64,000 nt of DNA, taken from assembly GCA_014058105.1 (NCBI GenBank), contig JACGCM010001948.1, positions 124,001-188,000 on the forward strand. Direction: 5' to 3'. Each line of letters begins with the position of its first letter. The first letter of the stretch is position 1. Shown here piece by piece: positions 19,654 to 29,762 of the stretch. The position numbers and the translations under genes are program-made. The stretch comes from Kingdonia uniflora (lineage: Eukaryota; Streptophyta; Magnoliopsida; Ranunculales; Circaeasteraceae). The notes beneath the pieces are model-generated. The model saw only the letters and a program-made list of their open reading frames with translations. It made no database searches and was not told the DNA's origin.

Positions 19654-20221
19654 TGTAATGGTCAAATTCCGCAAGCTCGAAATGGCTTGAAATTCTCTAT
19701 TACACCAATGATCCTGTAACAATATTCTAATAGAAAGTAAGAAATAAAACATGTAATTTTAGCATGGAAAACCTCTGAGTAGGTAAAAAACCACGACCTC
19801 GTGTTAATGATTTCTGTGATAGTATCTTTATTGCTTGAGGTGGATCTCTTTATTACAAGTGGTCTTTAAATATATAAATGCTTTTAATCTTGTAACTAAG
19901 AAGTTTGTGTAATTTTTCTGGTCCCTATCTCATTTGTAACTTTTCCTTTATATAGGCCTTTTTTGCAGCTCTTCATCGTGCTAGTGCACGTTTTTCGAAC
20001 AATGTGGTTAGTGGCGGTTGACTGAATAACTGACGAGTTCGTGGGAGACAGGTGTCTTTGACTAGATAAGGCTTTTTGGGTTTAGTTTGTTCTACGTTCT
20101 TGATTAGTTCATGGGGTAGGTTGGAATGTTGACTGGGGAAATGTGTTAAAAATGCACGAGTCTGAGATGGAGGTAATTCGAACTAGGTGAGCTTGACTTT
20201 GGGTAAGATCGAGGGATAGGC
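19654..20221 (-). repeat. Second LTR of unit A (5' LTR for gag-pol), last bases missing
   Basis: Begins TGTAATGGTCAAATTCC beside the primer site and runs to GAGGGATAGGC, then lacks the final CCCTACA-type end. There the sequence switches to an inverted copy of internal DNA. TTTATATA (19947-19954) again gives a minus-strand TATA box. Confidence 0.8.
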
Positions 20222-20511
20222 CTCGTAGTTACGCCTATCCCTACATATGAAGCCCTAACCCTATCTTCCACAAGGGTACAGAGATAGGACCATCGGTCCT
20301 CGCCTATCAAAACGACAGCATGAAGCCTCCACTTACAGTAGAATTCTTCCTCAGCTTCAATCGCTTCATCTTCTGACAAACCTTGATACGTCGGAGGAAC
20401 AGGAGTGGGAATGAGCATCTCCAAAGATTGGTCACCAAAGTATTTCAACTTCAACCTCTTCATTTCGGATGCAATTTTCTCTTCAAGGACCATACTACGA
20501 GTTTTCACCAT
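20146..20511 (-). pseudogene. Antisense unit 1 ORF (MVKTRS-type) in the inverted arm, best-kept copy
   Basis: ATG 20511 (minus) opens MVKTRSMVLEEKIASEMKR and reads on without stops through PVPPTYQGLSEDEAIEAEEE, YCKWRLHAVVLIGEDRW and SYVGIGVT. It then crosses the inversion junction near 20226, so its last residues (from about TRPIPRS) are LTR sequence. It is the only stop-free copy of this ORF among three. A TATA-like TTTATAAATA lies about 65-80 bp upstream (near 20575-20590). It belongs to the inverted part of unit A, opposite to the copy at 9269. Confidence 0.6.
20213..20241. repeat. Hairpin at the inversion junction of unit A
   Basis: GGGATAGGC (20213-20221), an 11-base loop, then GCCTATCCC (20233-20241): a perfect 9-bp inverted repeat. 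The left arm belongs to the LTR end, the right arm to the inverted internal region (compare 9535-9545 in forward orientation, GGGATAAGC). The junction lies inside this hairpin. Confidence 0.8.
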
Positions 20512-20818
20512 TGACAAAGTTTTTTAGGGAATTTAGCACAACAACAAGCGTACTCTGCTCTCAGTACGATACATGTATTATTTATAAAACCCTACATTTA
20601 ATGTACAGGTACGTTTTACCAAGCATCATCATTCATTACAGACGTAACTTTTCAAAATCTTAGCCGTCACATACATCAGTATCAACATCCCCATTAAATA
20701 CGCGTCATTTTCAAAACCGTCATTACTCATGTCCAATAATCTAAAACTTTTAAATCAGATTACAAGCTAGTCGTTTCTCAACCAAAGTCACTCGTAACTT
20801 CGATTGTGAGGGGGTGAT

Positions 20819-21391
20819 TGTAGGGGCCTACCCCTTGATCTTACCCAAAGTCGAGCTCACCTAGTTCGAATTACCTCCATCTCAGACTCACGCATTTTTA
20901 ACACATTTCCCAAGTCAATAATCCGACCTACCCCATGAACTAATCCAGAACGTTTGCCGAACTAAACCCAGAAATCCTTATCCAGTCAAAGATACCTGTC
21001 TCCTACGAACTCGTCAGTTATTCAGTCAACTGCCACTAACCGCATTGTTCAGAAAACTTGCTCCAGCACGATGAAGAGCTACAAAAAGGCCTATATAAAG
21101 GAAAAGTTACAGAAGAGACAGGGACCAAAAAAATTATACAAACTTCTTAGTTACAAGATTAAAACATTTTTATATTTAGAGGTTACTTATAATAAAGAGA
21201 TCCGCCTCAAGCAATAAAGATACTTTCAAAAAAATCCTCAACACGAGGTCGTGGTTTTTAACCTATTTAGAGGTTTTCCATGCTAAAATCATATATTTCA
21301 TTTCTTACTTTCTATTAGAATATTGTTATAGGATCATTGGTGTGATAGCGAATTCCAAGCTATTTCAAGCTTGCAGAATTTGGCCATTACA
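20819..21391 (+). repeat. Inverted LTR closing unit A
   Basis: Starts TGTAGGGGCCTACC and ends GGCCATTACA, the reverse complement of 8387-8961 at about 90% by eye. GAGGGGGTGAT (20808-20818) before it is the polypurine tract in matching orientation. The right terminus is followed directly by CTTAT, the target duplication. Confidence 0.85.
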
Positions 21392-21396
21392 CTTAT
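21392..21396. repeat. Right CTTAT target duplication of unit A
   Basis: CTTAT follows the final CATTACA and matches 8382-8386. Joining the two flanks gives continuous ATAACG-rich hAT end sequence. Confidence 0.75.
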
Positions 21397-21459
21397 AACG
21401 AACGTTATACACCATTATATGTCGTTATATAATGTTAATGTTATATAACTATTTAAGTA

Positions 21460-23515
21460 ATAGGCAAACCACTGACATACAAAATCTAATAAAAGCAACT
21501 GAAAGTGGTAGGCTTAGCTATGCTTGTTGAATTATTTCTTGTGATATGATGAAATCACTATTTAAGTGGTAGGCCACCCATTATGATCTAAAATAAAAAA
21601 TAATATAGCAAATCACTGGCATAAAAAAAAACTAATAAAAGCAACCGAAAGTAAACTATGCTTGTAGAATTATTTCTTGTAATATGATGAAATTACTATT
21701 TAAGTGGCACGCCACCCATTATGATATGATATATAAAATAGTCTAAAAAACCACTGGCATAAAAAAAACTAATAAAAGCAACCAAAAGTGAACTATGCTT
21801 GTAAAATTATTTCTTGTGATATGATGAAATCACTATTTAAATGGTAGGCCACCCATTATGATCTGAAATAAAAAATAATCTAGCAAACCACTGGCATAAA
21901 AAAAACTAATAAAAATATTCAAAAATGGTAGGCTGGTAGATATGCTTGTAGATTTATTTCTTGTGATATGATGAAATCACTAATTAAGTGGTAGGCCACC
22001 TATTATGATCTGAAATAAAAAATAATCTAGCAAATCACTGGCATAAAAAAACTAATTAAAGCAACCAAAAGTGAACTATGCTTGTAAAATTATTTCTTGT
22101 GATATGATGAAATCACTATTTAAGTGGTAGGCCACCCATTATGATCTGTAATAAAAAATAATCTAGCAAACCACTGGCATTAAAAAAATAAATAAAAGCA
22201 ACCGAAAGTGAACTATGCTTGTAGAATTATTTCTTGTGATATGATGAAATCACTATTTAAGTGGTAGGCCACCCATTATGATCTGAAATAAAAAATAATA
22301 TAGCAAACCACTGGCATAAAAAAACTAATAAAAGCAACCGAAAGTTAATTATGCTTGTAAAATTATTTCTTGTGATATGATGAAATCATTATTTAAGTGG
22401 TAGGCCACCCATTATGATCTGAAATAAAAAATAATCTAGCAAATCACTGGCATAAAAAAAACTAATAAAAGTAACCAAAAGTAAACTATGCTTGTAAAAT
22501 TATTTCTTGTAATATGATGAAATCACTATTTAAGTGGTAGGCCACCCATTATGATCTGAAATAAAAAATAATATAACAAACCACTGGCATAAAAAAAACT
22601 AATAAAAGTAACCGAAAGTGAACTATGCTTGTAGAATTATTTCTTGTGATATTATGAAATAACTATTTAAATGGTAGGCCACCCATTATGATCTGAAATA
22701 AAAAATAATCTAGCAAACCACTGGCATAAAAAAAAGCAACCGAAAGTGAACTATGCTTGTAGAATTATTTCTTGTGATATGATGAAATCACTATTTAAGT
22801 GGCAGGCCGCCCATTATGATCTGAAAAAATAAATAATATGGCAAACCACTAGCATACAAAAAACTAATAAAAACAACTGAAAGTGGTAGGCTGGTAGTAG
22901 CTATGCTTGTAAAATTATTTCTTGTGATATAATGAAATCACTATTTAAGTGGTAGGCTACCCATTATAATTTGAATGAATAAATAATTTGGCAAACCACT
23001 AGCATATAAAAACTAATAAAAACAATCGAAAGTGGTAGGCTGGTTGGTAGCTATGCTTGTAGAATTATTTCTTATGATGTGATGAAATCACTATTTAAGT
23101 GGTAGGCCACCCATTACGATATGAAAGTATAAATAATCTGGCAAACCACTGGCATAATAAAAACTAATAAAAACAACCGAAAGTGGTAGGCTGGTGCTAT
23201 GCTTTTAGAATTATTTCTTGTGATATAATAAAATCACTATTTAAGTGGTAGGCTACCCATTATGATCTGAAAGAATAAATAATATGGCAAACCACTGACA
23301 TAAAAAAACTAATAAAAGTAGCCAAAAGTGGTAGGATGGTAGCTATGCTTGTAGAATTATTTCTTGTGATATGATGAAATAACTATTTAAGTGGTAGGCT
23401 ACCCATTATGATCTGGAAATAAATAATCTGGCAAACCACTGACATAAAAAAAACTAATAAAAGCAACTAAAAGTGGTAGGCTGGTAGCTATGCTTGTCGA
23501 ATTATTTCTTGTGAT
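21460..23515. repeat. 15-copy tandem array (137 and about 147 bp units) in the hAT element
   Basis: ATTATTTCTTGTGATATGAT-type motifs recur at about 21531, 21669, 21806, 21953, 22089, 22226, 22362, 22499, 22636, 22763, 22913, 23063, 23210, 23356 and 23501. Most units from 21531 to 22763 have a period of 136-138 bp; those after 22763 are 146-150 bp because they carry an extra GTGGTAGGCTGGTAGC. Shared parts include AAGTGGTAGGCCACCCATTA and GCAAACCACTGGCATAAAAA. GTGGTAGGCCACC contains the inverted repeat GTGG/CCAC. The array ends at a TATATATA box just upstream of the transposase. Confidence 0.9.
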
Positions 23516-23519
23516 CTTC

Positions 23520-23527
23520 TATATATA
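23520..23527 (+). promoter_or_regulatory. Candidate TATA box of the hAT transposase
   Basis: TATATATA stands directly after the last tandem unit and about 210 bp before ATG 23733. CCTATAG just before that ATG could be a splice acceptor, so a leader intron is possible. No start site is known. Confidence 0.4.
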
Positions 23528-23732
23528 GTTGGCATCGTAACTTAAGCATGTATCCATTTTACTACCACTCTTAAGAATTATTCAAAATCAAGTAAGAAAG
23601 GTATCCATAGTTTTAATTTGTTTAAAATTGGCTTAAAATTAAGCATGTATCCATTTTCTATGGTATATAGCTTAAAATTAATTTATTGTCTTATCGTACT
23701 AATTTATAATATTTTATTGGCAAACCTATAGG

Positions 23733-24107
23733 ATGTTGAGAAGTGTAGGGGATTTCTATGATCATTGCGTTAAGGTTGGACCAAAAGTTGTTCAATACAA
23801 TTACTGTAACAAGGTCATAACCGCCGGTATTACCCACTTTAAGGAGCATTTGTCAACTCAATGTGGATCTATTATCGAGTGCTCAAATGCAACAACCGTT
23901 TTAAGAAAGCTTGTTATTCGGGCTCTTAAAGAAATTAGGCAAAACAAGTATTTTCACAGACAACTGCGGGATTGGGAACCTCAAGGATCGTCGCATGACG
24001 ACAATGACGAAGTTGAAGATATCACTGATAGTTTTGGAGATTCCAGTGAACCTAATTATCATCCCGAGGAGGGAAGTGAGGGTAAATCTCAATCTATGAG
24101 GACTTAA
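23733..24107 (+). pseudogene. hAT transposase, BED zinc-finger part
   Basis: ATG 23733 opens a frame whose residues 6-45 form a BED finger: FYDHCVKVGPKVVQYNYCNK, then ITHFKEHLSTQC (Cys-x2-Cys and His-x4-His/Cys ligands). An acidic, Ser-rich linker with EVEDITDSFGDSSEP follows and the frame stops at 24105. BED fingers of hAT transposases bind the ends of the element. It is the first intact stretch of the plus-strand transposase relic. Confidence 0.8.
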
Positions 24108-24249
24108 AGTACGAGGCTACTTAATAGGTTATTTCGTCGTGGCAGAGGCTCAAATGAAGGGTTACCATCACGATCATCATCATTATTAAGAATTCTAGCT
24201 TGACACTATGTTGATTTACACTCACAAAATCTACGCTGAAAAACTTAAC

Positions 24250-25221
24250 AAACCATTCCGAATATGATGGGTGGAGGGTCGAGTTCTAGGGAGTACGCAT
24301 GTGGCAAAATAACATCGATGTTTTACAAAAATGCTATTCCTTTCAATGTTGCTTCGTCGCAATCATACCATGAAGCTTTTAACTCGGTTGCAAATTAAGG
24401 TAAGACTTTTCAACCTCCAACGGCTTATGAAATTGCTAACTCATTTCTACAAAAGGAAAAATGGAGAATAGAAGAAACAGTGATTCAAAGACAGAGATTG
24501 TATTGGAAGGACTATGGTTGCACCCTAATGGCAGATAGTTGGAAAGACAAGGCGAAGCATACACTCGTAAATTTTCTTGTCTATTTCCCATCAGGTATTT
24601 ACTTAAAGTTAAAGAATAATGAATACTTGCAATTTGGACATTTTAGTGGTTTATATAGTAGCACTAACATAAAAATTTCATTGTTGGGCATGTATCACTT
24701 TTTTGAAGAGCGCTGATATTGATGACAATCGTTTAACGGCTGATTACTTGATAACCTTATTTAAAGAAATAATCGATTATGTTGGAGCTGAAAATATCAT
24801 CCAAATAGTGACAGACCAGAGATCAAATTTTAAAGCTGTTGGTAGGAGACTAGCTATCGAGTATCGTTATATATATTGGACTGCTTGTGCAGCCCATGTG
24901 ATTGACCTTGTGCTAGTGGATTTAGAGTCATTCAGTTGGTTAAAGGATACCATTGGGGATGCGAGGAAAATATCAAATTTTGTTAATGCTCATGCATGGG
25001 TCCTTGCCAAGTTCAGAGAGCACTCAAACCATCATGACCTTATTCACCCTTCTCTAACTCGGTTTACAACAAGTTTCATCACAATTCATAATATTATGGA
25101 AAATCAAGTTCATCTTCAGCATCTTTTTGTGGACACTGAGTATAGAGAATCAAGCTATGCAAAACTATCAACGAGTAAAGCTGTCCAAAAAATTGTTATG
25201 TCTGATGATTTTTGGAAATAA
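24250..25221 (+). pseudogene. hAT transposase, DUF659-like / catalytic core part
   Basis: 24270-24400 encodes FYKNAIPFNVASSQSYHEAF, 24480-24716 carries WKDYGCTLMADSWKD (first catalytic Asp region), and 24703-25221 continues in another frame with ENIIQIVTDQRSNFKAVGRR, YWTACAAHVIDLVL and WVLAKFREHS. VTDQRSNF is the second Asp region of hAT DUF659 cores, and CAAH-x-IDL the conserved Cys-Ala-x-His helix. Stops at 24399 and 25219 and a frameshift near 24710 inactivate it. Confidence 0.8.
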
Positions 25222-26352
25222 ACCAGGAGTACTGCTGTTGCGATGGTAGAGCCATTATTAAAAGTCTTGCGATTTGTGGACTCTGAAAAACCAATGATGG
25301 GGTATCTTTTCAATGCTTTGTGTACATCAAGAACGGTGATAACAACTTTCCTTGGTCCACGACGAAGTGTTAATGTTTGTAAGATATTTGATCATAGGTG
25401 GAAAGAATAACTTCATTCAGATTTGCATGATGCTGGTTATATACTTAAGCTACATTACATGTTCTTTCCTTCTACTTTCTCAAATGAAAATGCCATGTGT
25501 CACCCGACCTTTGCATTGAACAATTTGATTGCAAAGACGATATCAACCCCACTTGAGCAGGCACAAGTAATGTTAGAGGTGTTCAAAGTCCATTACACAA
25601 AATAATATATGCATGTAATTACCATTTAATTAATATAATATAATATTTCTTATTTGACACAGATAGGAAAGCTTCCTTTCAAGCCAGGTGGTATGGGGTT
25701 AGAAGCTGCATGCATAACAGCTCAACAAGGAAATCCTAGCGAGTTCTAAAATTATTTATTTTAAGATTATGTTATTTACTTATCATTCATTTTCTAGCTG
25801 AACTTTGTGCCATTTTTCTTAGTTGATTGGTAGAATTCATATGGAGTGGAGTTGACTCAACTTCAAAAGTTGGCTGTAAGACTGTTAAGTCAAACATATA
25901 CTTTGTCTGGATATGAAAGGAACTGGAGTACCTTTGACAGGATCCACACAAAGATTAGAAATCGATTACTTTCATAGAAACTCAATGATCTTGTCTTTGT
26001 TCAATACAATGTTCAGCTTGAAAGAAGAAGGGAAGATAAACGTCAACGTTATCGTCTAGAACCCATAAGTGTGTTTGCTATTTTATTGGAAGATCCATTA
26101 AGTGAATGGATTGCTGGAGATAACGATGAGCCTTTGTTGCCAACGCATGAAGAATGGTCAGAAGAGCTTGAAAGAGAATTATCAGCTGAAGACCCAGAGG
26201 GCAATGAGCAAAAGGGGTACTCTACTTTTGTTATTGACACAGATTTCCCAGAAAATTGGTCACAAACACCTATGTATCAAGCAACAATAGAGTCATTTCC
26301 TGAGGTGTATTTTGATTTTGATTTCAACCAAATCAATCTGGAGCATGGCTAA
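25222..26352 (+). pseudogene. hAT transposase, C-terminal and dimerisation part
   Basis: 25230-25605 reads VAMVEPLLKVLRFVDSEKP, then HDAGYILKLHYMFFPS. After a probable intron (25605-25662), IGKLPFKPGGMGLEAACITA leads to 25860-26352: RLLSQTYTLSGYERNWSTFD, IHTKIRNRLL, VFVQYNVQLERRR. The NWSTF...IHTKxRNRL segment is the hAT dimerisation domain. It ends in an acidic tail, stop at 26350. Several in-frame stops (for example 25408, 25747, 25976) are present. Confidence 0.8.
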
Positions 26353-26765
26353 GCTTCAAACTACTCTGAATTTGATATCAATCAGTTCGACTCTGTTTAC
26401 TAGTGAATGCAATGTCGCATTCTTGAATAATCATTTTTCATTTGATATGTGATTTTTAATACTGTGGTGTGATGTTTAATGCTTTGGTGTGATGTTTAAT
26501 TTTGTCGGTATGGCGTGGTGTGTTATTTCAATGTTGTAATAAGTAATAACTTCAATAATAATAAGTACTTTGGTTTTTTCTTTATTATCCTTTTAAATAT
26601 TAAAAATAATGTCTATAACGCCGTTATAACAGAATTATTTGTAAAATAACATCTATAACGGTTGTTATAATTGAAAATTAATATTTATATATAGAGAAAC
26701 AAAAGTGTGTGAAAAATGTATAAATATGGGTAGGGTGATTTGTAAAAAATGGGGGAAGGATTAGG

Positions 26766-27059
26766 ATGGTACAGAATCGATCTCAAAGGATTCGTCGTGC
26801 CGCGGATGGACAATTGGCTATAAGAATTGTTGAAGTGTGGGAGAGGATTTTTGGTTCACTGGGCTATGATATTGAGTTGCCAACGAGGGAATGTCAGCTC
26901 GAAGGATTAGATGTAAGGATCAAAGACCTCTAGTATGCTCATTATTTCTGCGAGGTATGCTTTTGCGAATTGGTGAGGGACTCGGCAGAACGAGAAAGGT
27001 TGGTTGGTTTGATTTCTGAAGGTGAGATCAAATTTGAAGATCTGAGAACCGACGAATAA
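26766..27059 (+). pseudogene. Antisense unit 2: 97-residue MVQTRS-type ORF, copy C
   Basis: ATG 26766 opens MVQNRSQRIRRAADGQLAIR; TAA at 27057-27059 gives 98 codons including the stop, equal to copy A. One in-frame TAG (around codon 56, where A and B have Glu) breaks it. It ends KFEDLRTDE as in A. TATAAATA stands about 50 bp upstream. Confidence 0.6.
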
Positions 27060-27381
27060 TGTGGCTAGATGATACCGCTTTAGTTTACCAAGTTTGTGAT
27101 AGATGTTATATAAAGTGTTGATCATGAATAATATCATCATTTCGAATGTAACAGAAAAAATATAAGTAAATTGGATCCTCTATAGGTGCGAATAAATTTT
27201 GAGACTGTTGTAGCAAATAATTTAAATAATTTTGAAAATTAGCACAGTTTAGAAAATGACGTTAATTACTATAAGTATGATAAATAAGGTAAGAAAAACA
27301 AAAATATGGAAATGCAGAAGCTTATAGTTTTGTTTTGTATGTAAGGAAGGAGAAACCTGACGTTGTACAGAGTGAGTTATC

Positions 27382-27808
27382 ATGAGTATGGGAAGGTCAG
27401 GAAAAGATATGGAAATAGGAGGGAAATATATGTTAAAAAATGAGGAAGTAATGATGGAAAAATAGTTTTATTAAAAAGGTACAAGGCGTCTGAAATGGAG
27501 AGTGGAAAGGATGCTTCGATTCTAAAACCGAGGACAGTTCATGCGATGCGTAATAAATGCCAGCCGCATGAGAGAGAAAAGATAAATAGTACTTCTTGGT
27601 CTCTAATCAAACGTTTTTCTGCTTCTAAAAACTTGGAGAACACACAGAGAGAGAGAGAGACGAAAAATTAAAGGATTTGATAAGGAGTTATCCGAAGGTA
27701 ATCAATGGTTGAAGAGGGCGAAAGGTATTGAATCTCATAGGTGGCTTTACAGCAGCGTTGTGAGGGAAAGGCTTGGCGCTACTACATATTTTTATTCGGA
27801 TACTGAGG
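27382..27808 (+). pseudogene. Antisense unit 3, exon a, copy C
   Basis: ATG 27382 opens MSMGRSGKDMEIGGKYMLKN, followed by a short deletion that shifts the frame near 27445. Downstream, KDASILKPRTVHAMRNKCQP and TQREREEKLKDLIRSYP-like basic sequence matches copies A and B. It ends at GT 27809, the donor position of the other copies. Confidence 0.5.
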
Positions 27809-27931
27809 GTTAGTAAAAATGTATGCAATATATGCTGGCGTATTTATGTTAAAGATATATGTTGTGTTTAAATGGGTGATATATATACCTACATAGATGA
27901 AAGAATGATAAATACCTTAACTTGTATGTAG

Positions 27932-28740
27932 GTCGAGCGTGAGAGGCATTCGTATAAAGGTGAGAACTTGCCTGCAGAAATTTTTGTCGTAATGGGTAGT
28001 TTGCCTGTTAATGAGGCATCGACCTCTGGTCGGATGAATGATTATGATAGTAAGGTAGAAGTAGGATTAGAACAATTTCTCGGTTTTCCTGGTCAGTTGA
28101 TATCCTACCCTCCTGGTTCTGATGCTTTTAGAGAGTTTTGTAAAGCTAAGGCGTCTGTTGGAGGGAAGTGGGGTAATTGTGTAGAGTTTGCCGGTAGGCA
28201 GTTTAGGGGTTGTACGGTAGCGGCGGAGGAAGAGTACTTTTATCTGTTAGCCAATTTGGAAGTGGAAAAACGAGATAGGGGTATAGATGAATCGATCTCG
28301 TTAGAGTATTTCGATGGGGATGTTCAGGGTGACCTCGAGGAGGGTTTTTTGTGCTACCTATCTCAATTAGAGTATGGGTTGAGTCTTCCCCTAACCAATC
28401 TGGCGAGGAGGATTATGAATGAAATTGGGGCATATCCTGTTCAATTGAACGGGAATATATGGGAGATCAAAACTATGTGCGATCTTCTAAATGAAAAATG
28501 GGAAAATGAGGGAAAAGTGAGGTGGATAACCCATGATGACGTTTTGCAGTTTCATGGGGTGAAGAATTATAAGGCCAGTGGGGGGTCATACTTCTGAAGG
28601 AGCACAACTCGGCCTCTCTTTTTCGATCTAAATTTAGCAGGTCGAATATGGAATGACAGTGTCATATGGGTGAAGAGAAATTTCCTTCAGAGAGATGACG
28701 AAGAACCTCTGGATTTTTCAGTTTAGAACTGTAAAACAAA
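27932..28740 (+). pseudogene. Antisense unit 3, exon b (putative gypsy-type transposon domain), copy C
   Basis: The frame open from the acceptor to 28597 is the longest intact stretch of this domain in the window: VNEASTSGRMNDYDSKVEVG, FLGFPGQLISYPPGSDAFRE, FAGRQFRGCTVAAEEEYFYL, LEYGLSLPLTNLARRIMNEI, VLQFHGVKNYKASGGSYF, then a TGA (28595-28597) where A and B continue. The remaining exon (DLNLAGRIWNDSVIWVK) runs to the donor GTAAGTATAG at 28741. It probably acted with the coiled-coil exons downstream. Confidence 0.65.
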
Positions 28741-28826
28741 GTAAGTATAGACTTGTATAGATAAAATTAATGCTATATTTCACTGATAACTGTAATTGAT
28801 AATAATAAAAATGTTTTTTGTGGCAG

Positions 28827-28945
28827 GTGTAAAGTCTAAAGTGGAGAGAAAAAAGTCGCTGCTAGACGAGGTTGCGGAGGAGGAGGTAGTGCTCGAGTTA
28901 GTATTGGAGGGACTCGGCCTTAGTAGATAGAAGAGGATCGACAAT
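28827..28945 (+). pseudogene. Antisense unit 3, exon c, 5' part, copy C (interrupted by element B)
   Basis: After TTGTGGCAG the frame reads GVKSKVERKKSLLDEVAEEE and LEGLGLSR. It ends at ACAAT, the left target duplication of element B. It resumes at 43386. Confidence 0.65.
28941..28945. repeat. Left target duplication of element B (ACAAT)
   Basis: ACAAT precedes the LTR; the right flank is ACAGC (43381-43385). Comparison with the uninterrupted exon c in A and B shows the original site was ACAGC-like, so the left copy has two changes. Confidence 0.55.
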
Positions 28946-29525
28946 TGTAATGGCCAAATTTCGTAGCTCGATTTGATTAGGAATTAGCTATCTCACCAAT
29001 GATCTTGTAACAATACACTAATACAATGCAAGGAACTGAAATATGTGTTTTTAGTGTGGAAAACCTCTGAATAGGTAAAAAACCACAACCTCGTATGGAG
29101 GATTTTTGCAAAAGTATCTCTATTACTTGGATTGAATATCTTTATTACAAGCGATCTCTAAAATATAGAAATGCTTTTGATCTCATAAATAAGAAGTTTT
29201 AAGTAATTTTTTTGGTCCCTGTCTCTTATAGAACTTCTCCTTTTTATAGACTTTCCCCACAACTCTTCATCGTGCTGGAGAACATCTTCCAAATAATGTG
29301 GTTAGTGGCGGTTGACTGAATAACTGACGAGTTCGTGGGAGACAGGTGTCTTTGACTGAATAATATTTTCAAGTTTTAGCTCAATGTCGTTTCTTTAGTA
29401 GTTCGTGGTATTGGTTAGAATGTTTGACTGGAGTGTTGTGTGCTGAAATTGCGTGAGCCTGAGATGGAAGTAAATCGAACTGAGTGAGCTCGATTATGAG
29501 TGAGGTCGAGGAATAAGTCCCTACA
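28946..29525 (-). repeat. LTR of element B (3' LTR for gag-pol)
   Basis: 580 bp, begins TGTAATGGCCAAATTTCG and ends AGTCCCTACA. The two B LTRs share variants (TAGCTCGATTTGATTAGG, CTCCTTTTTATAG) not found in A, so B belongs to a separate subfamily. The minus-strand TATA box is CTATAAAAAGG. A polypurine tract follows at 29526-29545. Confidence 0.9.
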
Positions 29526-29762
29526 AACACCCCCTCGCAACCGAAGTCACAAGTGGCTTTGGTTGAGAAAGAATATGTAAAAAATTGTAATTTCGAAACG
29601 GAGCGATGAAGGCGTTTGACTGGGTAGAAGTTATGTGATATTGGGAAGTGATGGGTATTAAATGATGATGCGGATGTATGTGACGGTTTGTGTTTGAATA
29701 GCCGTGTTCGTAATAAATGACGACGCTTGGGAAAACGTACCTGCATCCAATAAAGTTAGGGT

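Larger units (their letters stand above)
8387..21391 (-). mobile_element. Unit A: Tat-type Ty3/gypsy retrotransposon ending in inverted LTRs
   Basis: The 13,005-bp unit begins TGTAATGGCC and ends GGCCATTACA, so both outer ends are the same LTR terminus in opposite orientation, flanked by CTTAT on both sides. From left to right: forward LTR (8387-8961), antisense gene region, tandem repeat, integrase, aRH and gag on the minus strand, tRNA primer site, second forward LTR (19654-20221), a 9-bp inverted repeat junction, an inverted piece of 3' internal region (20226-20818) and an inverted LTR (20819-21391). A normal element would end at the second LTR. Protease and RT are deleted. Confidence 0.75.
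8222..26690 (+). mobile_element. hAT-superfamily transposon, split by unit A
   Basis: The left end (8222-8380) and right end (26600-26680) share clusters of the motif ATAACG/CGTTAT in opposite orientation, for example TATAACACCCGTTAT on the left and, read inverted, TATAACAACCGTTAT on the right. These are typical hAT-type subterminal repeats. Between them lie a tandem array and a plus-strand BED/DUF659/hAT-dimerisation transposase relic. Unit A (8387-21391) sits inside the left end. Without it the element is about 5.5 kb. The right end seems truncated where element C begins, so no 8-bp duplication could be assigned, and both edges are approximate. Confidence 0.6.

Noticed and set aside
19654..20221. 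Unit A as an ordinary two-LTR element ending at 20221
   Set aside because: The LTR lacks its final bases, no target duplication follows it, and the CTTAT duplication instead sits outside the inverted LTR at 21391.
21460..23515. CRISPR-like array
   Set aside because: Units are contiguous, 137-150 bp and diverged along their whole length. There are no unique spacers and the DNA is plant nuclear.
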